Shown here piece by piece: positions 8,313 to 17,017 of a DNA stretch of 64,000 nt (positions are counted from its first letter, which is position 1; every line of letters starts with the position of its first letter). The position numbers were made by a program, and so were the translations under genes. The DNA is from Pseudoflavonifractor gallinarum (GTDB lineage Bacteria > Bacillota > Clostridia > Oscillospirales > Oscillospiraceae). The stretch covers positions 186,001 through 250,000 of the forward strand of contig NZ_JADCKF010000004.1 in NCBI RefSeq assembly GCF_014982855.1, in the 5' to 3' direction. Below the pieces are notes generated by a model that was given only the letters and a program-made list of their open reading frames with translations, had not been told where the DNA came from and ran no database searches.

Positions 8313-8903
8313 TCACGGCTCCAGCAGCGGACGGGCCCGCTCCCACTCCTCGGGGGAATTGGCGTTGAAGAGACTGCGCTCCAGATCAAAGGCCGCAAGC
8401 TCCTCTTCTCCGATCTGCTCCACCGCTACAAAGGGAAAGAGCCCCTGAACGAAGGAGCGCCGCCCCTCCTCCAGACTGCGGGTAATGACGGGCAGACAGC
8501 TTTTGCGGTAGAGGGCAAAGAGGGGCTCCGGCCGGCCGTCCCCTCTGCGGATGGTGCACACGTCCGCCTGTCCCATCCGCTCCGCCATCCAGCGGGCCAG
8601 GGCGGCGTCTCCAAAGGGCATATCCACCGCCGTGAGAAAGACCGCGTCGGTCTCCAGCTCCGCCAGTGCGGCCTCCAGGCCGGCCATGGGTCCCGCGCCC
8701 GGATGCCGGTCCAAGAGGGCCGGCACCTCCGCCGGAAGGGTGCGCCCTCCCTCTCCCACCGAGACGGCCACGGCGTCGAATACCCCCGTCCAGCGGTCGA
8801 TCATCCGCTCCAGCAGGGTACTCTCCCCCACCGGGAGTTCCCCCTTGTCCCGTCCCATCCGGCGGGATTTTCCGCCGGTCAAAATCACCGTTGTAATATG
8901 CAT
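8313..8903 (-). CDS. mobA: Molybdenum cofactor guanylyltransferase (MobA-like NTP transferase)
   Basis: The 196-residue protein has the MobA nucleotide-binding signature (LTGGKSRRMGRDKG) at the N-terminus and the TAVDMPF metal-binding Asp motif in the middle. MobA links GMP to molybdopterin to make the MGD cofactor. No other molybdenum cofactor gene is in the window, so cofactor context is absent; a related nucleotidyltransferase role cannot be excluded. It has its own good promoter. Confidence 0.85.
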   Translation of the reverse strand: MHITTVILTGGKSRRMGRDKGELPVGESTLLERMIDRWTGVFDAVAVSVGEGGRTLPAEVPALLDRHPGAGPMAGLEAALAELETDAVFLTAVDMPFGDAALARWMAERMGQADVCTIRRGDGRPEPLFALYRKSCLPVITRSLEEGRRSFVQGLFPFVAVEQIGEEELAAFDLERSLFNANSPEEWERARPLLEP

Positions 8904-8939
8904 ATGGACCTTCCTCCCGTCCGGTGTAAACCGGTTTTC

Positions 8940-8968
8940 ATTGTATCAGCTCTCTTTCCCACTGACAA
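8940..8968 (-). promoter_or_regulatory. Sigma-A promoter for mobA
   Basis: On the minus strand, -35 TTGTCA (8963-8968), 17-nt spacer, -10 TACAAT (8940-8945), about 37 nt before the ATG. Confidence 0.8.
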
Positions 8969-9058
8969 GTTTTTCCGGCGGCATAGAACGGACAAATCTT
9001 CCATATCCTGTTCTTACAGAAACCTGCGCATGATCGCTTTGATACGGGAGGTACTGTC

Positions 9059-10189
9059 ATGAAACAACTGGCCGCGGCCCTGCTGGCCGCTTCTCTGCTC
9101 CTCTGCCCCGCCGGGGCGGTCTCCAGCGCGCCGCAGGCGGAGGCAAGCGCCGCTGTCCTGATGGAGAAGGAGACCGGGACCCTTCTCTATGAACAAAACG
9201 CCCACGACAAGCTGGAACCGGCCAGCGTCACCAAGGTCATGACCCTGCTCCTGGTGGTGGAGGCCATTGACGACGGCCGCCTGGGCCTGGACGACCTGGT
9301 GACGGTGTCGGCCCATGCCGCCTCCATGGGCGGCTCCCAGGTCTATCTGAAGGAAAACGAGCAGATGACGGTACAGGACCTGCTCAAGGCGGTGACTGTG
9401 GTCTCGGGAAACGACGCGGCGGTGGCCCTGGCCGAACACCTCGCAGGCAGTGAGGAGGCCTTTGTGGCCGATATGAACGAGCGGGCCGCCGAGCTGGGCA
9501 TGGCGGACACCACCTTTCTCAACTGCACCGGCCTGCCCGCCGCCGGGCATCTGACCAGCGCCTACGATATCGCCCTCATGTCCCGGGCCCTGATCGGACA
9601 TCCTATGATCCGGGAGTATTCCACCATCTGGATGGACTCCATCCGCAACGGGGCCTTCCAGCTCTCCAACACCAACAAGCTCATCCGTTTCTACCCCGGG
9701 GCCACCGGCCTCAAAACCGGCTCCACCGACTCGGCGGGTTACTGTCTCTCGGCCACGGCGGAGCGGGATGGCATGGAGCTCATCGCCGTGATCCTGCATT
9801 CCCCCACCTCGGCCCAGCGCTTTGACAGCGCCAAGCGTCTGCTGGACTTCGGCTTTGCCAACTATACCCTGGCCGACATCCGCCCCAACCAGGCCCTTCC
9901 CCCGGTGCATGTAATCCTGGGCCGGAAGGAACAGGTCCAGCCGGAGCTCTCCGCCTCCAGCCGGCTTTTGGTGGAAAAGGACCAGATCAACCAGCTCTCC
10001 ACCCAGCTGGAACTCTGCCAGGATGTGGAGGCCCCCGTGGAGAAGGGCCAGATCCTGGGCCACCTGGTGGTGACCGTGGGCGGGGAGGAGCGGGAGCGCA
10101 TCCCCATCGTCGCCTGCGAGGCCGTGGAGCGCGTCACCGTGCCCGGCATTTTCCTGGATTTTCTCCAGCGCCTGTTCCTGGCTGCCTGA
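9059..10189 (+). CDS. D-alanyl-D-alanine carboxypeptidase (DacF/PBP5 family)
   Basis: A 376-residue penicillin-binding protein. A signal peptide (about 1-21) exports it. The catalytic triad motifs are visible: SVTK (about residue 58), SGN (about 117) and KTGST (about 220), followed by a C-terminal beta domain and a short amphipathic end that may anchor it to the membrane. It trims the terminal D-Ala from peptidoglycan pentapeptides and so controls cross-linking; the DacF branch is linked to sporulation in Firmicutes. The start has GGGAGG 8 nt upstream. A strong terminator follows. Confidence 0.94.
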   Translation: MKQLAAALLAASLLLCPAGAVSSAPQAEASAAVLMEKETGTLLYEQNAHDKLEPASVTKVMTLLLVVEAIDDGRLGLDDLVTVSAHAASMGGSQVYLKENEQMTVQDLLKAVTVVSGNDAAVALAEHLAGSEEAFVADMNERAAELGMADTTFLNCTGLPAAGHLTSAYDIALMSRALIGHPMIREYSTIWMDSIRNGAFQLSNTNKLIRFYPGATGLKTGSTDSAGYCLSATAERDGMELIAVILHSPTSAQRFDSAKRLLDFGFANYTLADIRPNQALPPVHVILGRKEQVQPELSASSRLLVEKDQINQLSTQLELCQDVEAPVEKGQILGHLVVTVGGEERERIPIVACEAVERVTVPGIFLDFLQRLFLAA

Positions 10190-10198
10190 CCTTTTTCA

Positions 10199-10235
10199 GG
10201 GAGAGAACCATTCTTTTGGTTCTCTCCCCCTTTTT
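10199..10235 (+). terminator. Terminator after the carboxypeptidase gene
   Basis: An 11-bp stem (GGGAGAGAACC / GGTTCTCTCCC) with a T-rich loop and tail. Confidence 0.93.
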
Positions 10236-10297
10236 CTGTATTTTTCTTCCATATCTTGCGTTATGATGTGTTTTACGAAATAGCGCGGCACAGAGCC

Positions 10298-10326
10298 TTG
10301 ACGTATTCCATATTATGTTGTATAAT
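10298..10326 (+). promoter_or_regulatory. Sigma-A promoter of the glycogen operon
   Basis: TTGACG, 17-nt spacer, TATAAT. The leader to glgB is about 105 nt. No riboswitch-like structure was recognised in it. Confidence 0.85.
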
Positions 10327-10436
10327 TTCTACAAATAAGTATCCGCTTTTTCGGATCCTTATTATCATCTATGCCAAGAGAAGGTTCTTTTTTCCCTTTA
10401 CTTTTGGGCGTTTTTCGTACGAAGGAGAGTATGCCT

Positions 10437-12491
10437 ATGAATCAGGTCACCAGCTATGCACCCGCTCTGGATGCGTTTTCAAAAGGTCAGGCCGTCCGTG
10501 CGCAGGAGTATCTGGGATCTCACGCACAGGTACAGGACGGGCAGGAGGGGTATGTCTTCCGTGTGTGGGCCCCCAATGCCAAGGCAGTATGCGTCATGGG
10601 AGATTTCAACGACTGGGATGAGTCCGATCACCCCCTCGCTCCCATCGGCGGCGGCGTGTGGGAGGGATTTGTCCCCGGCCTTCAGCGCTACGACTCCTAT
10701 AAATATGCCATTCACACACAGGACGGCCGTGTCCTGGCCAAGGCCGATCCCTATGCCTTCCACGCTGAGACCCGTCCCGGCACCGCCTCCAAGATCTATG
10801 AGCTGGGCGGCTATGTCTGGGGCGATCAGGCCTGGCTGGAGTGGCGGAAAGCCAATCCCATCTATCACAAGCCCCTCAACATCTATGAAATGCACCTGGG
10901 CTCCTGGCGGCGCACCGGGGAGGACACCTTCCTCAGCTACCGGGATATTGCCCGCTATCTGGTCCCCTACGTCAAAGAGATGGGCTTCACCCATGTGGAG
11001 CTCATGCCCGTGAGCGAATATCCGCTGGACGACTCCTGGGGGTATCAGTGCACCGGATACTTTGCCGCCACCAGCCGGTACGGCACGCCGGACGACTTCA
11101 TGTATCTGGTGGATCAGCTCCACCAGGCCGGCATCGGCGTCATTCTGGACTGGGTGCCCGCCCATTTCCCCAAGGACGCCTTCGGCCTGTACGAATTTGA
11201 CGGCGGCCCCTGCTACGAGTACGCCGACCCCCGCAAGGGCGAGCACGCCGACTGGGGCACCCGCGTCTTTGACTACGGGCGCAACGAGGTCCGCTCCTTC
11301 CTCTACTCCTCGGCCCTGTTCTGGCTGGAGCAGTTCCACATCGACGGCCTGCGGGTGGATGCGGTGGCCTCCATGCTCTACCTGGACTACGGCCGGCAGG
11401 ATGGACAGTGGTGCCCCAACCTCTTCGGCGGGCACGAGAATCTGGAGGCCGTGGATTTCCTCCAGCAGCTCAACACCCACATCTTCCAGGCCCACCCGGA
11501 CGTGCTCATGATCGCGGAGGAGTCCACCGCCTGGCCCCGGGTCTCCCACCCGGTGGAGCAGGGTGGACTGGAGGGCGGCCTGGGCTTCAACCTCAAGTGG
11601 AATATGGGCTGGATGAACGATCTGTGCCACTACATGAAGCTGGACCCCTACTTCCGGCAGTTCAATCACCGGGACATCACCTTCTCCCTGATGTACGCCT
11701 TCTCGGAGAACTTCGTGCTCCCCCTCTCCCACGACGAGGTGGTGCACATGAAGGGCTCCCTCATCAACAAGATGCCGGGCACCGATGAGGAGAAGTTCGC
11801 CGGTGTGCGGGCCTTCTACACCTATATGCTCACCCACCCGGGGAAAAAGCTTCTCTTCATGGGCGCGGAGTTCGGACAGTTCAACGAGTGGCATTTTGAG
11901 CACTCTCTGGACTGGCACCTTCTGGAGCAGGAGCGCCATCAGCAGCTCCAGGGCTTCTTCCAGTCCGCCAACCAGTTCTATCTGGCCCACCCCGAGCTGT
12001 GGGAGCTGGACTTCTCCTGGGAGGGATTCCAGTGGATCTGTGCCGATGATAACCAGGGCAACTGCGCCGCCTTCCTGCGGAAGGACAAGAAGGGACACTT
12101 CCTGCTCACCCTGTGCAACTTCTCCCCCGTCCACCGGGCGGGCTACCGTCTGGGCGTTCCCTGCCCGGGCCGGTACGAGGTAGCCTTCAACACCGACGAT
12201 CCCGCCTTCGGCGGAAACGGACTGGGCGATCTGGAGCCCCTCAAGTCGGAGTACATCCCCTGTCACGGGCTGGAGCAGTCCATCTCGGTGGACCTGCCCC
12301 CCATGGGCGCAGTGATCCTGCGCTGCACCAAGAAATTCCCGCCCCGCCGCAAAAAGGCGGAGCTTTCGCCAGCCGCGAAGCCGGCGGCCAAGCGCACGAG
12401 CCGCAAAAAGGCCCCTGCCGCGGAGGAGTCCTCCGCCCAGGAGACCAAGCGTCCCGCCCGCAAGCCCCGCGCTTCCAAATCGGGCAGTTAA
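10437..12491 (+). CDS. glgB: 1,4-alpha-glucan branching enzyme with a basic C-terminal tail
   Basis: A 684-residue GH13 enzyme that cuts alpha-1,4 chains and rejoins them as alpha-1,6 branches. An N-terminal CBM48 (VFRVWAPNAKAV) precedes the barrel with DGLRVDAVASM (nucleophile Asp), AEESTAWP (acid Glu) and LSHDEVVH (His-Asp). The start ATG lies 9 nt after GGAG; the ATG at 10431 is too close. Residues about 632-684 form an unusual tail rich in Lys, Arg, Ala, Ser and Pro, resembling histone H1, beyond the normal family end. It is the first gene of the glg cluster. Confidence 0.96.
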   Translation: MNQVTSYAPALDAFSKGQAVRAQEYLGSHAQVQDGQEGYVFRVWAPNAKAVCVMGDFNDWDESDHPLAPIGGGVWEGFVPGLQRYDSYKYAIHTQDGRVLAKADPYAFHAETRPGTASKIYELGGYVWGDQAWLEWRKANPIYHKPLNIYEMHLGSWRRTGEDTFLSYRDIARYLVPYVKEMGFTHVELMPVSEYPLDDSWGYQCTGYFAATSRYGTPDDFMYLVDQLHQAGIGVILDWVPAHFPKDAFGLYEFDGGPCYEYADPRKGEHADWGTRVFDYGRNEVRSFLYSSALFWLEQFHIDGLRVDAVASMLYLDYGRQDGQWCPNLFGGHENLEAVDFLQQLNTHIFQAHPDVLMIAEESTAWPRVSHPVEQGGLEGGLGFNLKWNMGWMNDLCHYMKLDPYFRQFNHRDITFSLMYAFSENFVLPLSHDEVVHMKGSLINKMPGTDEEKFAGVRAFYTYMLTHPGKKLLFMGAEFGQFNEWHFEHSLDWHLLEQERHQQLQGFFQSANQFYLAHPELWELDFSWEGFQWICADDNQGNCAAFLRKDKKGHFLLTLCNFSPVHRAGYRLGVPCPGRYEVAFNTDDPAFGGNGLGDLEPLKSEYIPCHGLEQSISVDLPPMGAVILRCTKKFPPRRKKAELSPAAKPAAKRTSRKKAPAAEESSAQETKRPARKPRASKSGS

Positions 12492-12546
12492 ACCATCTAC
12501 ATACGCAGAGAGGAGCTGGGAATCCAACATTGCCTGTCATTGCGCT

Positions 12547-12573
12547 CCGGACTTCGTTCCGCTCCGGAGCCGA
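12547..12573 (+). other. Intercistronic hairpin between glgB and glgC
   Basis: Arms GCTCCGGA and TCCGGAGC enclose a short loop in the 128-nt gap. No T-run follows, so it may shape mRNA processing or relative expression instead of ending transcription. Confidence 0.55.
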
Positions 12574-12619
12574 TGTGGAGAGGGACATTTGAAAAGCAAT
12601 CGCTAGAGGTGAACGTGTT

Positions 12620-13837
12620 ATGAAAAAGGAATGTGTCGCCATGCTTTTGGCTGGCGGACAGGGAAGCCGTCTCCATGCCCTGACCAGCCACGTGGCCAAA
12701 CCCGCCGTTCCGTTCGGCGGAAAATATCGCATCATCGACTTCCCGCTGTCCAACTGTATCAACTCCGGCATTGACACGGTGGGCGTGCTCACCCAATACC
12801 GTCCGCTGGAGCTCAACGCATATCTGGGCAACGGCCAGGCCTGGGACCTGGACCGCTCCGACGGGGGCGTCCACATCCTCCCCCCCTACATGCGCGAGGG
12901 GGAAAAGGGCACCTGGTACAAGGGCACCGCCAACGCCATCTATCAGAATATGGGCTTTATCGAGCTCTATGATCCGGAGTATGTGCTTATCCTCTCGGGT
13001 GACCACATCTACAAGATGGACTACTCCAAGATGCTGGCCCACCACAAGGCCAGCGGCGCGGCCTGCACCATCTCGGTGCTGGAGGTCACGCTGGAGGAGG
13101 CCACCCGCTTCGGCATCATGAATGTGGACGACTCCGACCAGATCTATGAATTTGAGGAGAAGCCCAAGCACCCCAAGAGCAATCTGGCCTCTATGGGCAT
13201 CTACATCTTCACCTGGTCCAAGCTCAAGGAGTATCTGATGGCGGACGAGGCCGACGAGAAGAGCTCCAATGACTTCGGCAAGAACATCATTCCCTCCATG
13301 CTGGCCCACCAGGAAAAGCTGATGGCCTACCGCTTCCGTGGCTACTGGAAGGACGTGGGCACCATCGACTCCCTGTGGGACGCCAATATGGACATGCTCT
13401 CCCCGGAGAACGGCATCGATCCCTACGATACCGAGTGGCCCATCTACGCCCGCACCCCCACCAAGCCCCCCCTCTATACCGGTCCCAACGCCAAGGTGTC
13501 CCACTCCATGGTCACGGGCGGCTGTGAGGTCTACGGCACGGTGGAGAACTCGGTGCTCTTCCACTCGGTGCAGGTGGAAGAGGGCGCCCGGGTGGCCTAC
13601 TCCATCCTCATGCCCGGCACGGTCGTGAAGGCCGGGGCCGTGGTGGAATACGCCATCATTGCGGAAAATACTGTCATCGGGGAGCAGGCCCATGTGGGTA
13701 CGTCCCCGGACGACCAGAACGATTCGGAATGGGGCATCGCCGTCGTGGCGCAGAACCTCAAAGTTGGCCGGGGCGCCGTCGTACCCGCCAAGGCCATGAT
13801 TACCCGCAATGTGAAAGGAGACGATAAGAAATGCTGA
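12620..13837 (+). CDS. glgC: Glucose-1-phosphate adenylyltransferase, catalytic subunit
   Basis: A 405-residue ADP-glucose pyrophosphorylase. It makes ADP-glucose from glucose 1-phosphate and ATP, the committed step of glycogen synthesis. The N-terminal nucleotide loop (GGQGSRL), the [15 protein letters not shown] segment, the [10 protein letters not shown] motif with the catalytic Asp, and the C-terminal left-handed beta-helix domain are all present. It overlaps glgD by 7 nt, which implies translational coupling and fits the known GlgC-GlgD heteromer of Firmicutes. Confidence 0.97.
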   Translation: MKKECVAMLLAGGQGSRLHALTSHVAKPAVPFGGKYRIIDFPLSNCINSGIDTVGVLTQYRPLELNAYLGNGQAWDLDRSDGGVHILPPYMREGEKGTWYKGTANAIYQNMGFIELYDPEYVLILSGDHIYKMDYSKMLAHHKASGAACTISVLEVTLEEATRFGIMNVDDSDQIYEFEEKPKHPKSNLASMGIYIFTWSKLKEYLMADEADEKSSNDFGKNIIPSMLAHQEKLMAYRFRGYWKDVGTIDSLWDANMDMLSPENGIDPYDTEWPIYARTPTKPPLYTGPNAKVSHSMVTGGCEVYGTVENSVLFHSVQVEEGARVAYSILMPGTVVKAGAVVEYAIIAENTVIGEQAHVGTSPDDQNDSEWGIAVVAQNLKVGRGAVVPAKAMITRNVKGDDKKC

Positions 13838-14949
13838 ATAAACTCCACGGCATCATTTTTGCCTATCGCTCCAATCCCAGTCTGCGGGAATTGAGCCAGC
13901 ATCGCAACACCTGTTCCATCCCCTACGGCGGCCGTTACCGGGTAGTGGACTTCATGCTCTCCAACTTCGTCAACGCCGGGGTCTCCGATGTGGGCCTCAT
14001 CGCCCACGCCAACTACCAGTCCCTGCTGGACCATGTGAGCTCCGGTAAAGACTGGGACCTGGCCCGCAAGCACGGCGGTCTGCGCATCCTGCCCCCCTTC
14101 GGCTATGCCAATAAGCGGGGCGACGGGAATTACCACGGCCGGATGGACGCCCTGGCCGGCGTGTACTCCTACCTCCAGAAGATCCGGCAGGACTACGTGG
14201 TCCTGGCCGGCGGCGACGTGGCGGTCAACCTGCCCCTCGCCGAGATCTTCCAGTCCCATCTGGACAGCGGCGCCGACATGACGGCCGTGTGCACCTCCAA
14301 GCTCAACAGCGACCCCCGCGGCTGTGACTACTTCACCACCGACGAAAACGGCTTTGTCACCGACGTGGCCGTCAACCCCACCACGGCCGCTGGTCTGGAG
14401 TCCCTGGAGGTCTACATCCTCTCCAAGGAGCTGCTCCTCTCCCTGGTGGACCACTGCTCCACCCACAATATCTCCTCCTTCAGCGACGGCGTTCTGGTGT
14501 CGGCGGTGCATAATCTCAAGATCCACGCCTACCAGTTTGACGGCTATGCCGCCCGCCTTCAGTCGGTGGCCGGCTATTTTGCCCGCAGCATGGAGCTGCT
14601 GGACCCCGCAGTCCGCGCACAGCTCTTTGCCCCCGAACGTCCCATCAAGACCAAGGACCAGTCCAACCCCTCCACCTACTACGGCCCCGGCGCCAAGAGT
14701 ATCAACTCTCTGGTGGCCGACGGCTGCATCATCGAGGGCGAGGTGGAAAACTGCATCCTCTTCCGCGGCGTGCATGTCCAGAAGGGTGCCCGGGTTTCCA
14801 ACTGTGTGCTCATGCAGGGCACCGTCGTTCAGTCGGATGCCGTGCTCAAATATGTGATCACAGATAAGAATGTCCGGGTGAATCCGGGGCGGATGCTGAT
14901 GGGTCATTCCAGCTATCCTTTAGCCATCGCCAAGAACGAAATCGTATGA
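13831..14949 (+). CDS. glgD: Glucose-1-phosphate adenylyltransferase regulatory subunit
   Basis: A 372-residue paralogue of GlgC. It keeps the fold ([25 protein letters not shown]) but lacks the nucleotide loop GGxGxRL and has VNLPL where GlgC has the catalytic KMDYS, so it should be non-catalytic. In Firmicutes GlgD pairs with GlgC and raises its activity. The ATG is inside the last codons of glgC, with AAGGAG 10 nt upstream. Confidence 0.95.
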   Translation: MLNKLHGIIFAYRSNPSLRELSQHRNTCSIPYGGRYRVVDFMLSNFVNAGVSDVGLIAHANYQSLLDHVSSGKDWDLARKHGGLRILPPFGYANKRGDGNYHGRMDALAGVYSYLQKIRQDYVVLAGGDVAVNLPLAEIFQSHLDSGADMTAVCTSKLNSDPRGCDYFTTDENGFVTDVAVNPTTAAGLESLEVYILSKELLLSLVDHCSTHNISSFSDGVLVSAVHNLKIHAYQFDGYAARLQSVAGYFARSMELLDPAVRAQLFAPERPIKTKDQSNPSTYYGPGAKSINSLVADGCIIEGEVENCILFRGVHVQKGARVSNCVLMQGTVVQSDAVLKYVITDKNVRVNPGRMLMGHSSYPLAIAKNEIV

Positions 14950-14977
14950 TCCTTTGACATTTTCCCCTGTGAGAGCC

Positions 14978-15016
14978 AAGAGACGAAGCTGTTTTTTCAA
15001 CACTTCGTCTCTCGCT
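14978..15016 (+). other. Hairpin between glgD and glgA
   Basis: A long imperfect stem built on AGAGACGAAG / CTTCGTCTCT, extended outward by AGAGC / GCTCT, encloses a T-rich loop. It lies in a 177-nt gap. A lone TATACT box at about 15034-15039 might start an additional glgA transcript, but its -35 is poor. Confidence 0.5.
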
Positions 15017-15126
15017 CTGACTGGAACTTTCTGCTATACTGGACATAACAGCAGTCTCCACCCATTGTGAAATTCCCATTGTTCCGAATGGGCAGTTGAA
15101 CTGTGTGAAAGGAGTCTTTGCCCCAT

Positions 15127-16842
15127 ATGAACATTCTCTTTGCTTCCTCTGAGGTCGCCCCTTTTATTAAAACAGGCGGCCTGGCCGATGTGGCGGGCAG
15201 TCTTCCCAAGGCGCTGGCCGCGGCCGGCCATGATGTGCGCGTCATCCTCCCCCTCTACGAGGGGATCGGCCAGGAGTGGCGCGACCAGATGACCTATCTC
15301 TTCAATTTCCACGTGATCCTGGCCTGGCGCACGCCCTACTGCGGCATCTTTGAGCTCAAGCGGGACGGCGTGACCTATTATTTCGTGGATAACGAGTACT
15401 ACTTCAAGCGCTCCGGCCTCTACGGCCACTATGACGACGCCGAGCGTTTCGCCTTCTTCTCCCGTGCCGTGGTGGAGACCCCCGCCCACCTGGACTGGCA
15501 CCCCGATGTGATCCACGCCAATGACTGGCAGACCGCCCTGGCTCCCATCTATCTGCTGGAGGAGCGCACCCGTGTGCCCCAGCTCTATGGGACCAAGTCT
15601 GTCTTTACCATCCACAACATCGAGTACCAGGGCCGCTACGGAAAGGAGCTGCTGGAGGATCTGTTCGGTCTCAACTCCGGCTATTTCCACGAGCATATGC
15701 TGGCCTACCACGGAGATGTGAACCTGATGAAGGGGGCCATCTACGCCTCCGACTATGTCACCACCGTCTCCCCCTCCTATGCCGGCGAGCTCCAGTATCC
15801 CTTCTACGCCCACGGTCTGGAGGGCGTCATCGCCGACAACCGCCACAAGCTGCGCGGTATCCTGAACGGCATCGACACCGCGCTGTACGATCCCGCCCAC
15901 GATCACGGCCTGGCCACCAACTTCTCGCCCGACGACCTCTCCGGCAAGGCCGCCTGTAAGGCCGCCCTCCAGCAGGCCGTCGGCCTGCGGCAGGACCCCA
16001 ATATCCCCATCATCGCCTGCATCTCCCGCCTGGTCAAGCACAAGGGCTTTGAGCTGGTGGCCTCCGCCATCCACGACATCATGGCCATGGATGTGCAGAT
16101 GGTGGTCCTGGGCACCGGCGACTGGAATTTTGAGGAGGCCTTCCGCCACGCGCAGGCCCAGTATCCCGGCCGCTTCTCGGCCAACATCCTCTACTCGGGC
16201 GCCCTCTCCACCGCCATCTATGGCGGCGCGGACCTCTTCCTCATGCCCAGCATCGCCGAGCCCTGCGGCCTGTCTCAGATGATCGCCATGCGCTACGGCA
16301 CCCTGCCCGTGGTCCGGGAGACCGGCGGCCTGCGGGATTCCGTGCGTCCCAACGGCACCGAGCACGCCAACGGCTTTACCTTCGCCGACATCAACGCCCA
16401 CGATATGACCTGGGTGCTGGGTGAGGCGGTCAACCTCTACTACAACGGCAAGGAGGCCTGGCAGGCCCTCCAGCGCAATGCCATGACCGCCGACTTCTCC
16501 TGGAACCAGTCCGCCCAGGACTACCTCCAGGTCTACTACTGGGTCACGGGCTTTACCAATCCCGCCGAGCAGGAGGAGCCGGTCCCTTTTGAGGAGGAGC
16601 CTGCGGCTGAACCCGCTCCCGTGGCTGAGGAGCCCGTGGCCGAGCCCGCTCCCGCCGCCGAGGAGCCTGTGGCTGAGCCCGCTCCCGTCGCCGAGGAGCC
16701 TGCTGCTGAGCCCGTTCCCGCCGCTGAGGAGCCCGTGGCCGAGCCCGCTCCCGCCAAAAAAACTCCGGCCCGCCGCAGCACGAAAAAGACCGGCGGCAGC
16801 AAGAAGAGCCGTGCCGCCCGGAAGGCCGCAAAATCCGAATAA
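15127..16842 (+). CDS. glgA: Glycogen synthase with an acidic repeat and basic tail
   Basis: A 571-residue GT5 enzyme that adds glucose from ADP-glucose to glycogen. The start gives MNILFASSEVAPF and the ADP-binding KTGGLADV motif; the C-terminal EPCGLSQMIAMRYG motif carries the catalytic Glu. The ribosome site AAAGGAG is 12 nt from this ATG and 3 nt from an in-frame TTG at 15118; the family alignment favours the ATG. After the normal end (about residue 478) comes an appendix: five 11-residue EEPxAEPxPxx units (490-544), then a 27-residue Lys/Arg/Ala/Ser tail (545-571). Confidence 0.96.
   Translation: MNILFASSEVAPFIKTGGLADVAGSLPKALAAAGHDVRVILPLYEGIGQEWRDQMTYLFNFHVILAWRTPYCGIFELKRDGVTYYFVDNEYYFKRSGLYGHYDDAERFAFFSRAVVETPAHLDWHPDVIHANDWQTALAPIYLLEERTRVPQLYGTKSVFTIHNIEYQGRYGKELLEDLFGLNSGYFHEHMLAYHGDVNLMKGAIYASDYVTTVSPSYAGELQYPFYAHGLEGVIADNRHKLRGILNGIDTALYDPAHDHGLATNFSPDDLSGKAACKAALQQAVGLRQDPNIPIIACISRLVKHKGFELVASAIHDIMAMDVQMVVLGTGDWNFEEAFRHAQAQYPGRFSANILYSGALSTAIYGGADLFLMPSIAEPCGLSQMIAMRYGTLPVVRETGGLRDSVRPNGTEHANGFTFADINAHDMTWVLGEAVNLYYNGKEAWQALQRNAMTADFSWNQSAQDYLQVYYWVTGFTNPAEQEEPVPFEEEPAAEPAPVAEEPVAEPAPAAEEPVAEPAPVAEEPAAEPVPAAEEPVAEPAPAKKTPARRSTKKTGGSKKSRAARKAAKSE
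16594..16758 (+). repeat. Five tandem 33-nt coding repeats in glgA
   Basis: Each unit encodes EEP(A/V)AEP(A/V)P followed by two residues. Synonymous and Val/Ala differences distinguish the units, so the array is not freshly duplicated. Confidence 0.9.
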
Positions 16843-16940
16843 CGTCCCTTCGTATTCACTGATCCCCTTACCGCTCCGCCGGTATTCCAGCGGAACGGCT
16901 AAGGTCACAGACCCGTCGACCGGCATATGATACCCTGTAA

Positions 16941-16976
16941 GCCTGCGGGCCCGGATTCCCTGGCCCGCAGGCTTTT
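16941..16976 (+). terminator. Terminator between glgA and glgP
   Basis: An 11-bp stem (GCCTGCGGGCC / GGCCCGCAGGC) is followed by TTTT. It may separate the synthetic genes from glgP or lower glgP read-through; no clear promoter is seen between it and glgP. Confidence 0.8.
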
Positions 16977-17017
16977 GCCGTCTTCCGGGAACGCTGAGAT
17001 TTTGGAGGAAACATTCC

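Noticed and set aside
15034-15039. A separate promoter for glgA
   Set aside because: Only a TATACT box is seen; no acceptable -35 lies at 16-18 nt, so it was not annotated as a promoter.
16594-16758. Tandem 33-nt repeats as a possible CRISPR array
   Set aside because: The units are contiguous, without spacers, and translate in frame as the tail of GlgA.
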